Under the pieces are notes generated by a model, which was not told the DNA's origin, searched no databases, and was given only the letters and a program-made list of their open reading frames with translations. Source: CAKVLS01 sp045534265 (GTDB taxonomy: Bacteria > Bacillota > Clostridia > Christensenellales > UBA1242). From it: a stretch of 64,000 nucleotides of DNA. Made by a program: the position numbers and the translations under genes. The stretch is from contig JAZSJH010000002.1 in NCBI GenBank assembly GCA_045534265.1, positions 51,518 through 115,517 of the forward strand, read 5' to 3'. This document shows, one piece after another, positions 9,275 to 17,652 of the stretch. Positions within the stretch are counted from its first letter, which is position 1, and every line of letters starts with the position of its first letter.

Positions 9275-10261
9275 ATGGCAATCAAGTCTATAAAAGCAAA
9301 AATAATAATTTCTATTATTGTGGTTTTGATTGTTTGTTTAGCGTCATTTATTCTTTATATTTGCCTGCCGCTTATGGTGTGGAAAAAGGGCAGTTCTAAC
9401 GCAACTTTTAACAAACAAAACAACAGCATAACTACAAGCGAAAACTCATTGAAAGTTTTGCAAATGACTGACCTGCATCTAAATGATGATTTGGACAACC
9501 CTTTGGTTTATTCTTTTGTCAAAAAACTTGTTTATAAGGCAGACCCAGATATTCTTGTTTTTACAGGAGATGTATTTGTTGCTGGATTGACCAAATTGCC
9601 TGTAAAAAGATTTGTTAGATTTGTAGAAAGATTTAGAATTCCTTGGGCAATTACCTTTGGCAACCACGATAGAGAAGCAAAGTATTCGATGGACAAATTA
9701 AGTGAAATTTTTGAAGACACAAAGTATTGTCTATTCAAAAAGGGCAATGTACAAAATCGCTATGGAAACTATTATTACAATGTAGAATTTGAAGATGGCG
9801 GAAAATTCCAATTAATTTTTATGGATTCTGGCGAAGACAATTTTTCTGCAGAAAGTGTTTCTTTTTACGAAAATTGCGTGCAGTCTTCAAAAGCCTTAAA
9901 CAACGGTCAAGCATTAAATAATTTTGTGTTTTTTCATATCCCAACTATAGAGACAAGGCTTGCCGCACAAGAATATAATCTTAACCCAGAAATGGGAATG
10001 GGAGTGCTTTTGGAGTCTGTATGTATTCAAGAAAATGACGTTGGCTTTTTTGATAAAGCAGTTGAGCTTGGCGCAACGAAAGCTTTAGTATACGGACACG
10101 ACCACATTAACAACGCAAAAATAAAATATCAAGGAATAGATTTGTGTTATGGGCTAAAGACAGGGGCAAGGCCATATTGCAATAAAGATATGCTAGGTGG
10201 AACTTTGTATACAATAAACTCTGATTCAACCTACCAATTTGAAGATATTTATATGAAATAA
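9275..10261 (+). CDS. Membrane-anchored metallophosphoesterase
   Basis: The 328-residue protein starts with one membrane helix (about IIISIIVVLIVCLASFILYI) and then a calcineurin-like phosphoesterase domain. The metal-ligand motifs are present in order: MTDLHLND, FTGDVF, FGNHDRE, the histidine in FFHIP and GHDH near the end. Such YkuE/Icc-like enzymes use two metal ions to cleave phosphoesters; the substrate (lipid, nucleotide or polyphosphate) cannot be told. The start is ATG 9275, because AGGAG is 9 bases upstream; an in-frame TTG at 9269 is too close to it. Confidence 0.88.
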   Translation: MAIKSIKAKIIISIIVVLIVCLASFILYICLPLMVWKKGSSNATFNKQNNSITTSENSLKVLQMTDLHLNDDLDNPLVYSFVKKLVYKADPDILVFTGDVFVAGLTKLPVKRFVRFVERFRIPWAITFGNHDREAKYSMDKLSEIFEDTKYCLFKKGNVQNRYGNYYYNVEFEDGGKFQLIFMDSGEDNFSAESVSFYENCVQSSKALNNGQALNNFVFFHIPTIETRLAAQEYNLNPEMGMGVLLESVCIQENDVGFFDKAVELGATKALVYGHDHINNAKIKYQGIDLCYGLKTGARPYCNKDMLGGTLYTINSDSTYQFEDIYMK

Positions 10262-10285
10262 CAATTTGTTTATATAGACTATAAA

Positions 10286-10318
10286 AAAAAGTTGAGCTTA
10301 ACTGCTCAACTTTTTTAA
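10286..10318. terminator. Bidirectional terminator between convergent genes
   Basis: Stem AAAGTTGAGC / GCTCAACTTT with flanking A and T runs, between the phosphoesterase and tetR-like genes. Confidence 0.9.
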
Positions 10319-10351
10319 TGCAAAAAAATAACATATATAAATCAATTGTTT

Positions 10352-10903
10352 TTATATCTTTATTGGCTTTCTGTCACCATATTCGTCTATCAAAAGTTTT
10401 GCCATTTCTTCTGGGCTTTCTGCGCAATCTCTCTCTAGCCACAACCTGCACATTTCTTTAATTCCCGCCCCAAAAAAACTAGCACGATAATAAAGCCCAA
10501 TGGTATTTGTTTTGTCAATATTTAATTTTGGACCTACATTTTTAAGAATCTCAATCTTTGTGTTATGTTCTGCTAAGGTAACATAGGGTATGTTCAAAAA
10601 TGCTTTATAAAAACTTTTGTTGGCTTTAACAAAAGCAAACATTTCGACCATAGCTTCGTGTGTTTGTCTTTCGCCAAAGTTAAATATGCTTGCAGTGCTT
10701 TTTGCAAACTTTGATTCTATCTTTATTGTTAAGTCATTGATGTCGTCGTAATGGCAATAAAAAGTACTGCGATTGATGCCGGCTTGCTGACAAATTTGGC
10801 TTATAGAGATATCTTCATATTTATGTTTTGTAAGAAGCGCAAGAAAAGCTGTTTCTATTTTTTCATTACTTATTTTGTATCTAGAGTTGTTTTTTGTGTT
10901 CAT
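10352..10903 (-). CDS. TetR/AcrR family regulator
   Basis: A 183-residue protein. Residues ~10-57 form a TetR-type helix-turn-helix with the classic ISISQICQQAGINRSTFYCHYDD segment (cited in part). The rest is a helical ligand-sensing domain of the TetR_C_7 kind, often linked to membrane or xenobiotic stress. It is transcribed divergently from the tandem ABC exporter operon. Three copies of a TGTTGGAATAAT-like site lie in the spacer between them, which makes local repression of the exporter and of itself the natural inference. The ligand is unknown. Confidence 0.88.
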   Translation of the reverse strand: MNTKNNSRYKISNEKIETAFLALLTKHKYEDISISQICQQAGINRSTFYCHYDDINDLTIKIESKFAKSTASIFNFGERQTHEAMVEMFAFVKANKSFYKAFLNIPYVTLAEHNTKIEILKNVGPKLNIDKTNTIGLYYRASFFGAGIKEMCRLWLERDCAESPEEMAKLLIDEYGDRKPIKI

Positions 10904-10921
10904 ATTTTCACCTTTAATTAC

Positions 10922-11070
10922 ATTATTCCAACAAACAAAAAAGGTTTGTTTTATTAATAATATTAATCCAACACTTTGTCTTTTTTTGTTGCGGGGAGAT
11001 ATTTTTGATTTGTTGTAAATCCACCTGCAGTTTACTAAAATATAATTAATAAGTCAAGTGTTGGAATAAT
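10922..11070. promoter_or_regulatory. Divergent control region with three operator-like sites
   Basis: ATTATTCCAACA at 10922-10933, ATTAATCCAACACTT at 10962-10976 and, inverted, AAGTGTTGGAATAAT at 11056-11070. The last two match at 14 of 15 positions as reverse complements. A TATAAT lies at 11041-11046 facing the ABC operon, so the third site falls on its likely start point. They are probably TetR binding sites. Confidence 0.6.
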
Positions 11071-11106
11071 GATTTGGCTAGATTATAAATTTAGGAGAAT
11101 AAAATA

Positions 11107-11484
11107 ATGGCAAAAAAAGCTACAAATAATGAAGAAAAAGTAGAAAAAAAAGAAAATATTTTAACAAAAACAGGTAAATTTTTCAAACAAGCATTTAAGG
11201 ATATGGGCGAAAATGCAAAGGCGCAAGCACAGGTGGATAAAGCAAATCTTGCCGCAGCAAAAGCAGAAGCTAGAGCAAACTTTGAAGAAAACCGTGGAAC
11301 AAACACGCTTGCTAGAGCAAAGGCTATGAGCAAACAATCTTGGGATGATGCTCATATGACACCTGCAGAAAGAACTGCAAAATTAAGAGAAGAGCAAGCT
11401 ATGCAAATTGTAGAGGCAAATGCAAGAATCGAAGAAGCAAATGCAAGATATAACGAAGCAAAAGTAGAAAAAAAGAAAAAATAA
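11107..11484 (+). CDS. Small charged helical protein, first gene of the ABC operon
   Basis: A 125-residue protein made almost only of Ala, Lys, Glu and Asn, with no membrane segment. Its start is MAKKATNNEEKVEKKENI, with an amphipathic GKFFKQAFKDM stretch near residue 27. The C-terminal half is a long predicted helix with repeated EANARIEEANARYNEAK, so a coiled coil is likely. No family was recognised. AGGAG precedes the ATG and the gene ends 14 bases before the first ABC ATPase, so it is expressed with the exporter. A role as an accessory or regulator of the transporter is inference. Confidence 0.65.
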   Translation: MAKKATNNEEKVEKKENILTKTGKFFKQAFKDMGENAKAQAQVDKANLAAAKAEARANFEENRGTNTLARAKAMSKQSWDDAHMTPAERTAKLREEQAMQIVEANARIEEANARYNEAKVEKKKK

Positions 11485-11498
11485 TTCTGGGAGCAAAA

Positions 11499-12401
11499 AT
11501 GAACGCAATAGAAATAAAAGGATTAAAAAAATCATTTAGGGGTATGTATGCCCTAAACGGACTTAATATGACAGTTCCTGTTGGGTCTATTTATGGTTTT
11601 ATTGGCGAAAATGGTAGTGGTAAATCTACAACCGAAAAATTGATTTGCGGACACCTTGTTAAAGACAGCGGCAAAATTAAACTTTTTGGAAGAGATTATA
11701 CTGATGCTGGAGTTAGGGCAAGAGTAGGCGCTCTTATCGAAAACGCGGGCTGTTTTTCGGGCTCTAGTATTTATATGAATCTTAAAATGCAGTGTCTAAA
11801 CTTAGGTATTAAAAACGCCGAAGAAGAGATTGCAAGAGTTCTTAAAATCGTAAGAATGGAAGAACATAAGGAATTAAAATTCAAAAAATGTTCGCTTGGT
11901 ATGAAACAAAGAGTAGGTATTGCTATGGCGCTACTAGGCAGTCCTGCTTTGCTTATTTTGGACGAACCAATCAATGGGCTTGACACTGATGGTATGCGCA
12001 TTATGAGAGAGATTCTTGTAGATATAACCAAGAACTATAATTGTACCGTTTTGATATCTTCTCATATTTTGGGCGAACTTGAAAAAATTGCCACCCATTA
12101 CGGAATTATTCGTGGTGGCAAAATGATACAAGAACTTTCCGCTCAAGAAATGGAAGCAAGAGCAAGGGTTTTTGTTTCATTTAAGCTTAGCGATACAAAA
12201 AAAGCAATCACGCTTCTTAGCAAAAAATATTCTAATGTAAGACAAGAACAAGATTGCGTTAGAGTGTATGATGAAGAAGATGTTGATGGTATTGTAAAAT
12301 ATCTTATGGACAACAATATTGTTCCTAGTGAAATCAAAAAGAATAAAGTTGGTCTAGAAGAATATTATATCGAACTTATGAGTAGCAAGGAGGCAATTTA
12401 A
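11499..12401 (+). CDS. ABC transporter ATP-binding protein (BcrA-like), module 1
   Basis: A 300-residue ATPase with Walker A GENGSGKST (residues 36-44), Q-loop region ENAGCF, signature CSLGMKQRVGIAMAL and Walker B LLILDEPINGLD, followed by the H-loop SSHIL. The ~80-residue C-terminal extension is typical of bacitracin- and lantibiotic-type ABC-2 exporters. It overlaps nothing but sits 1 base before its permease gene, forming an ATPase-permease pair. A paralogue with the same layout follows at 13236. The substrate is likely a hydrophobic peptide or lipid-like compound, by family analogy only. Confidence 0.9.
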   Translation: MNAIEIKGLKKSFRGMYALNGLNMTVPVGSIYGFIGENGSGKSTTEKLICGHLVKDSGKIKLFGRDYTDAGVRARVGALIENAGCFSGSSIYMNLKMQCLNLGIKNAEEEIARVLKIVRMEEHKELKFKKCSLGMKQRVGIAMALLGSPALLILDEPINGLDTDGMRIMREILVDITKNYNCTVLISSHILGELEKIATHYGIIRGGKMIQELSAQEMEARARVFVSFKLSDTKKAITLLSKKYSNVRQEQDCVRVYDEEDVDGIVKYLMDNNIVPSEIKKNKVGLEEYYIELMSSKEAI

Positions 12402-12402
12402 T

Positions 12403-13224
12403 ATGGAAAACACAAACAACTTAAAATTCGACGCTCCTAGCTTTTTTACAAGACTAAAGGGTATGTTGTCTGTTGACTTTTATAGATTATTTCATACTCC
12501 ACTATTTTATATTTTCTTAGGGATAGCGGCTGTTATTCCTGCAATGATTATTGGAACAACAGGAATGGACGATTCTCAAACAGCAGCACTATTTACTAAT
12601 GTTTGGCAAGCAATAGCTGTCGAAAGCCCATTGTATATTGTTCAAAATATTGGGCAATACGCCAATATGAATATGGTATTTATCTTTGGCGGAATAATGG
12701 TTTCAATATTTATTGGCCACGACTACAAAAGTGGTTATGTAAAACAACTATTTACAACCCACGCAAAAAAACAAGACTATATGATGAGCAAAACAATAAC
12801 TTGCGCATTTGCTATGGCGGGTATGTGTATTACATATCTTCTTGGTACAATTATGGCGGGATTATTTGTTGGGCTATCTTTTGCAGTAAACTTTGGCTCA
12901 CTTGTTTGCGCTTTGCTAGGAAAATTGATTATGAGTTTGGGTTGGGCTAGCTTATATGTATTTTTGAACATAATTTTTAGAAAGCATTTTTGGATTTCAA
13001 TAGTATCATCATTCTTCTTTGGAACTGGTATATTGATTATAGGGGCTGCAGCCGTGCTTGGAAACTCTGCCGTGCTTAATATTTTCTTGTATGGCTCATC
13101 TGTTTATGCTTGTCTATCTAGCAACTTTTTGTCAGTACTTATATGTCTTTTGTGTTCAGTGACTTGGGCAGTTATATATAATGTACTTGGCACATATATT
13201 CTAAACAAAAGTGATGTATATTAA
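12403..13224 (+). CDS. ABC-2 type permease, module 1
   Basis: A 273-residue membrane protein with six hydrophobic helices. A cytoplasmic start (about 30 residues) leads to the first helix PLFYIFLGIAAVIPAMII, and the DYKSGYVKQLFTTHAKKQDY loop between helices 2 and 3 is the usual ABC-2 coupling region. It begins 1 base after the ATPase stop codon, with a ribosome site inside the ATPase gene end (AAGGAGG). It shares the same organisation and the DRSGYxK-like loop with the second permease at 14143, so the two modules are duplicates. Confidence 0.85.
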   Translation: MENTNNLKFDAPSFFTRLKGMLSVDFYRLFHTPLFYIFLGIAAVIPAMIIGTTGMDDSQTAALFTNVWQAIAVESPLYIVQNIGQYANMNMVFIFGGIMVSIFIGHDYKSGYVKQLFTTHAKKQDYMMSKTITCAFAMAGMCITYLLGTIMAGLFVGLSFAVNFGSLVCALLGKLIMSLGWASLYVFLNIIFRKHFWISIVSSFFFGTGILIIGAAAVLGNSAVLNIFLYGSSVYACLSSNFLSVLICLLCSVTWAVIYNVLGTYILNKSDVY

Positions 13225-13235
13225 GGAGGCAAAGA

Positions 13236-14141
13236 ATGAACGCAATAGAAATTAGAAATTTATGTAAAGACTTTGGCGAAAAAAGGGCTTTGGCTGGACT
13301 TAATATGACAGTGCCTATGGGTTCAATTTATGGATTTATCGGCGAAAACGGAAGCGGAAAATCAACAACTGAAAAAATAATTTGTGGACTTATCCACCCA
13401 ACAAGTGGCGAAGTAAAATTATATGATAGAGATTACAAAGACCCAGATGTAAGGGCAGCTATGGGAGTTTTGATAGAAGCTCCAGGTTGCTTTCCTGATT
13501 TGTCGGTTTGGAACAACCTTATGATTCAAGCGACAAACCTTTCTATAGAAAACAAAGCTGATGCAGTAAGAAAGGTCTTGACTTTGGTTAGAATGGAAGG
13601 CGCAGCCGGCAACAAATACAAAAACTGTTCTCTTGGTATGAAACAAAGAATAGGTATCGCTATGGCGCTACTTGGCAGCCCTAAATTACTTGTTTTGGAC
13701 GAGCCGATTAATGGACTTGACGCTGATGGTATGCGTATTATGAGAGAAGTTTTGACTGATATTGCAAAAACTGGAGCAACAGTTTTGATATCTTCTCACA
13801 TTTTGGGAGAGCTTGAAAAAATAGCTACTCACTACGGCATTATCCGTGGGGGCAAAATGATTGTTGAGATGACAGCTGAAGAGCTTGAAAAGACTTGCCC
13901 TACATTTGTAGCTTTGCAATGTAAAGATATGCAAAAAGCAAAAGCTGTTTTGAGTAAAAAATACGCAAAAGTATTAGAAGACGAACAAAAGGAAAATTTG
14001 CGTGTTTATGATGCAACTTCTCCAGAAGAAGTTGTTCAATATTTGTATGATAACAACATTATTGTTAACGAACTAAAAACTGACAAAATTGGTCTAGAGG
14101 AATATTATATCAACCTTATGGCAAATAAGGAGGTAAGATAA
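13236..14141 (+). CDS. ABC transporter ATP-binding protein (BcrA-like), module 2
   Basis: A 301-residue paralogue of the 11499 ATPase. Both start MNAIEI, share GSIYGFIGENGSGKST (Walker A at 36-44) and CSLGMKQRIGIAMALLGSP, and end with KIGLEEYYINLM. The Walker B is LLVLDEPINGLD. It pairs with the permease that starts 1 base after its stop. Conserved catalytic residues in both copies suggest two working exporters or one mixed complex with two ATPases and two permeases. AAGGAGG precedes the start. Confidence 0.9.
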   Translation: MNAIEIRNLCKDFGEKRALAGLNMTVPMGSIYGFIGENGSGKSTTEKIICGLIHPTSGEVKLYDRDYKDPDVRAAMGVLIEAPGCFPDLSVWNNLMIQATNLSIENKADAVRKVLTLVRMEGAAGNKYKNCSLGMKQRIGIAMALLGSPKLLVLDEPINGLDADGMRIMREVLTDIAKTGATVLISSHILGELEKIATHYGIIRGGKMIVEMTAEELEKTCPTFVALQCKDMQKAKAVLSKKYAKVLEDEQKENLRVYDATSPEEVVQYLYDNNIIVNELKTDKIGLEEYYINLMANKEVR

Positions 14142-14142
14142 T

Positions 14143-14946
14143 ATGGTAGTAAATTTTGAAAAGAACACTTTCAAAAAACGTCTTAAAAGTATGCTTGGTG
14201 TAGACTTAAGACGTATGTTTACATCACCGCTTTTCTATATTATGGTGGGGGCATCACTTGTTATGCCAATACTAATACTTGTTATGACAACAATGATGGA
14301 CGGAACGGTTTCTGTCGATCCACAAACAGGCAAAGAAACTGTGATGGAAGGTTTCAAAAATGTTTGGCAAATAATAGGCGCTGTTTCTGGCGGAGAGCAA
14401 ACAATGAGTATGGATATTACTAGTATGTGTAATATCAATATGATGTTCTTTTTAATATCTATATTTGTTTGTTTATTTGTTGGTGATGACTTTAGAAGCG
14501 GTTATGCAAAAAACTTGTTTACTGTAAGAAGCAAAAAAGACGACTATGTAATATCAAAAACTATCACTTGTTTTATAGCTGGCGGCAGTATGATTATTGC
14601 TTTCTTTATTGGGGCAATGATAGGCGGGGCAATTGCAAATCTTCCATTTACATTAGAGGGAGCAAACGCATTTAACGTTGTTATGTGTATGTTGTCAAAA
14701 GTATTGCTTGTAGGGATTTTCTCTTCAATTTATCTTTTGGCAAGCGTGTTTGCAAAACAAAGACTATGGCTATCACTTATTATGGCTTTTGGTATAGGTA
14801 TGCTTATGTTTATGATGATACCTATTATCACACCACTTAACAGCACATTTATTAATGTTTTGCTATGTCTTGTAGGCTCTGCTTTATTTAGTTTTGGCAT
14901 TGGCTTTGGTAGCAAAGCAATACTCGACAAATCAAGTTTAGTATAA
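14143..14946 (+). CDS. ABC-2 type permease, module 2
   Basis: A 267-residue six-helix permease, last gene of the five-gene operon. The first helix is SPLFYIMVGASLVMPILILV, and the cytoplasmic loop DDFRSGYAKNLFTVRSKKDDY mirrors the loop in module 1. An extracellular loop of about 50 residues follows helix 1, longer than in the first permease. It is expected to form the membrane part for the ATPase at 13236. No strong terminator follows; a TATAAT at 14976-14981 then serves the cardiolipin synthase gene. Confidence 0.85.
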   Translation: MVVNFEKNTFKKRLKSMLGVDLRRMFTSPLFYIMVGASLVMPILILVMTTMMDGTVSVDPQTGKETVMEGFKNVWQIIGAVSGGEQTMSMDITSMCNINMMFFLISIFVCLFVGDDFRSGYAKNLFTVRSKKDDYVISKTITCFIAGGSMIIAFFIGAMIGGAIANLPFTLEGANAFNVVMCMLSKVLLVGIFSSIYLLASVFAKQRLWLSLIMAFGIGMLMFMMIPIITPLNSTFINVLLCLVGSALFSFGIGFGSKAILDKSSLV

Positions 14947-14973
14947 AAAATTAGTTTATTTTGGAATGCTTGT

Positions 14974-14981
14974 GTTATAAT
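14974..14981 (+). promoter_or_regulatory. Extended -10 promoter of the cardiolipin synthase gene
   Basis: TGTTATAAT-type element (TATAAT at 14976-14981) about 47 bases before the ATG. The -35 region is weak. Confidence 0.5.
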
Positions 14982-15027
14982 ATAAAGGGATTTTATTTTA
15001 CTAATTTGCTTTAGATGGAGAAACTTT

Positions 15028-16593
15028 ATGAAAAGAAAGATAAAACTAGACCTTGGTAATGGTAAAATCAAAGAACAAGTAGTCAACTATATACCAGTAA
15101 GATATATATTCGCTTTTTTGATTACTATATTAGAAGTATTGGCAATTATTGGAGTAGTTGTTGCTCTATGTATTTATGTTCCATATTTTTATATTGCAGT
15201 TGGCGTGACAACGGCTCTTGTGGAGCTACATATTATAGCTTCTGCCGATAATCCCGATTACAAAATTCCTTGGATGCTGGTTGTTTTGCTTTTGCCGGTT
15301 GTAGGACTTATGTTGTATTTTATCTTTGGTTCACGAAAACTTAAGAAAAAATATATCAAAAGACTAAACGATATAAAAAATTTATCTTACAAAAGAAATG
15401 ATACAGCTCTTGTCGAAAAATTAGAGCAAGAAAACCCTATCGCTGCAACACAAGCGAAAACACTTATTAATCTTGCAGATACACATTTGTTTACCAATAC
15501 AAAACAAACATATTATCCTAGCGGAGAAGAATATCACAAGGCTTTGCTAGAAGATTTGAAATCTGCAAAACACTTTATATATCTAGAATATTTTATTATC
15601 GAAGAAGGAAAATTTTGGAATTCGATTTTGGATATCCTAAAAGAAAAAGCAAAACAGGGGCTTGATGTAAAACTTGTTTTTGATGATATAGGTTGTATGT
15701 CAACACTTCCTGGCAATTATTCAAAACAACTTGCAAAATACGGAATTAAAGCAACGCCTTTTTCAAGACTTAAAGGTCAAGCTGACAACGAATTTAACAA
15801 CCGAAATCACAGAAAAATTGCGGTTATAGACGGGCTTGTTGGTTATACCGGTGGTATAAATATCGCTGATGAATATATAAACGAAATCGAAAGATTTGGA
15901 CACTGGAAAGATGTAGGTATTAGACTAGAAGGCGAAGCTGTTTGGGAGCTTACACAACTATTTCTTATCGATTATGGTATTAATGTAAAAGAAGCCTTGA
16001 CTGTTCCGGACGGGCTTTATCAAATATCTGACATCAAAGAAAAAGGATATGTAATTCCTTTTGGAGATGGACCAAAACCATCATATGATAGACAAGTGGG
16101 CAAGACAATTATCCAAAATATGCTCGCCACTGCAACAAAATATGTGTATATTACAACGCCATATCTTATTATAGATAACGAGCTATGTGTATCTATAGAA
16201 AACGCTGCCCTAAGGGGCGTTGATGTTAGAATAATCGTTCCACATATTCCGGACAAAAAAATAATATTCAATATGACAAAAAGTTTTTACAAACGATTTA
16301 TTGATTGCGGCGTAAAGATTTATGAATATGAGCCAGGTTTTATTCATGCAAAAACATATCTTGCAGATGACAAATTTGCTATAGTTGGAACAATCAATCT
16401 TGACTATAGAAGTTTGGTTCATCACTTTGAAAATGGTGTGTGGCTGTATGATTGCGAAAGTATCAAAGACATAAGAAAAGATATTGATGGTACTTTGAGT
16501 AAATCTATCGAAATAAAACCAGAACAACTCAAAACAAATATTTTGAACAGATTGTTTAGGGCACTTGTAAGGATTTTTGCGCCAATGCTATAA
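15028..16593 (+). CDS. cls: Cardiolipin synthase (phospholipase D family)
   Basis: A 521-residue membrane enzyme that joins two phosphatidylglycerol molecules into cardiolipin and glycerol. Two N-terminal membrane helices lie within residues ~25-105, the second ending near the motif LMLYFIFGSRKLKKKY. Both catalytic HKD motifs are intact: His261/Lys263 in HRKIAVIDG and His440/Lys442 in HAKTYLADD, each followed by a small glycine-rich stretch (YTGGINIADEY and VGTINLDYRS). Its length fits the ClsA/YwnE group. The following membrane protein gene starts 11 bases after the stop and is probably cotranscribed. Confidence 0.93.
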   Translation: MKRKIKLDLGNGKIKEQVVNYIPVRYIFAFLITILEVLAIIGVVVALCIYVPYFYIAVGVTTALVELHIIASADNPDYKIPWMLVVLLLPVVGLMLYFIFGSRKLKKKYIKRLNDIKNLSYKRNDTALVEKLEQENPIAATQAKTLINLADTHLFTNTKQTYYPSGEEYHKALLEDLKSAKHFIYLEYFIIEEGKFWNSILDILKEKAKQGLDVKLVFDDIGCMSTLPGNYSKQLAKYGIKATPFSRLKGQADNEFNNRNHRKIAVIDGLVGYTGGINIADEYINEIERFGHWKDVGIRLEGEAVWELTQLFLIDYGINVKEALTVPDGLYQISDIKEKGYVIPFGDGPKPSYDRQVGKTIIQNMLATATKYVYITTPYLIIDNELCVSIENAALRGVDVRIIVPHIPDKKIIFNMTKSFYKRFIDCGVKIYEYEPGFIHAKTYLADDKFAIVGTINLDYRSLVHHFENGVWLYDCESIKDIRKDIDGTLSKSIEIKPEQLKTNILNRLFRALVRIFAPML

Positions 16594-16603
16594 TGGGGAT
16601 ACT

Positions 16604-17512
16604 ATGGAAGAAAAAAAGGAAATCAATTTTAAGAAAATAGGCTTAAGCTTATTATACCCACACCTTGCAGTTATTATTTGTTTAGCTCCAATAGCAATAG
16701 CTTTTTTGGTTTTGTCGCTTGTATTTTTAAGCCCAGAATCTATTATCGCTATAATATCATATTTATTATCATTTTATGTTTTGCTTGTTGTTTGTTTGAG
16801 AATCCCAAGAATGATTGAGTTTTTCAAAACTGTCAAAAAAGAAAACAAGTATGTAAAAAAATGGTTTGATGATGTTCACCTGCGTATTAATGTTTCACTG
16901 TATCTTTCTCTTATCTGGAACATAGCGTTTGCGATTTTTCAACTTTGCCTTGGCTTTTATCACAAATCATTTTGGTTTTATGCAATGTTTGCTTACTATG
17001 CAATTCTTGGCGTTATGAGATTTTTCTTGGTAAAACACACGAGAAAATATAAAGCCCGTGAAAGGGAAGAGATAGAACTAAAAAAATACATAACTAGCGG
17101 CTGGTTACTACTTGCTATGAATTTGGCACTTGCAGTTATTGTCTTTTTTATGGTGTACTTAAACAAAACTTTCTATCACCATATGATTACTACAATATCA
17201 ATGGCGGCATATACATTCTTTACTTTTACCTTTGCTATAATAAGTTTTGTAAAATATAAAAAATACAAAAGCCCGGTTTATTCTGCCGCAAAAACAATTA
17301 CACTTATCGCAGGTTGTGTGTCTATGCTAACGCTAGAAACCACAATGCTTACAACATTTGGTACAAATGAAAGCCCATTATTTAGTCAAATAATGCTTAG
17401 CCTAACGGGTGTCGTAGTTATTGGCTTTGCGATAACAATGGCTATTATTATGATTATAAAAGGCAGCAAACAATTGAAAAACAAAAAAATAAAAAACTCT
17501 ACAACTGCGTAG
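16604..17512 (+). CDS. Multipass membrane protein of unknown function
   Basis: A 302-residue protein with about eight hydrophobic helices in four pairs. Charged segments (VKKENKYVKKWFDD, KHTRKYKAREREEIELKKY, KYKKYKSP) mark cytoplasmic loops. No known family was recognised. A longer frame begins inside the cls gene at 16577, but the ATG at 16604 has a GGGGA ribosome site and is preferred. Its position directly after cls suggests an envelope role, as inference. The stop codon lies inside the stem of the terminator. Confidence 0.7.
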   Translation: MEEKKEINFKKIGLSLLYPHLAVIICLAPIAIAFLVLSLVFLSPESIIAIISYLLSFYVLLVVCLRIPRMIEFFKTVKKENKYVKKWFDDVHLRINVSLYLSLIWNIAFAIFQLCLGFYHKSFWFYAMFAYYAILGVMRFFLVKHTRKYKAREREEIELKKYITSGWLLLAMNLALAVIVFFMVYLNKTFYHHMITTISMAAYTFFTFTFAIISFVKYKKYKSPVYSAAKTITLIAGCVSMLTLETTMLTTFGTNESPLFSQIMLSLTGVVVIGFAITMAIIMIIKGSKQLKNKKIKNSTTA

Positions 17513-17522
17513 GGTTTTTTGT
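17491..17522 (+). terminator. Terminator overlapping the end of the membrane-protein gene
   Basis: AAACTCTAC / GTAGGGTTT hairpin plus six T. The TAG stop lies within the stem. Confidence 0.8.
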
Positions 17523-17623
17523 TTATTAAATCTTGGAAATTGTGAGCTATTTTATTAAATTTTTATAAAATAACACAGAAAATAGTCAAATATATTTAGG
17601 GTATTCCAATTTTTTATTATTTG

Positions 17624-17632
17624 TGGTATAAT
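17624..17632 (+). promoter_or_regulatory. Extended -10 promoter of the VanY-like gene
   Basis: TGG followed by TATAAT (17627-17632), about 20 bases before the ATG, which has AGGAG. Confidence 0.6.
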
Positions 17633-17652
17633 AAAATCATAGGAGAAAAACT

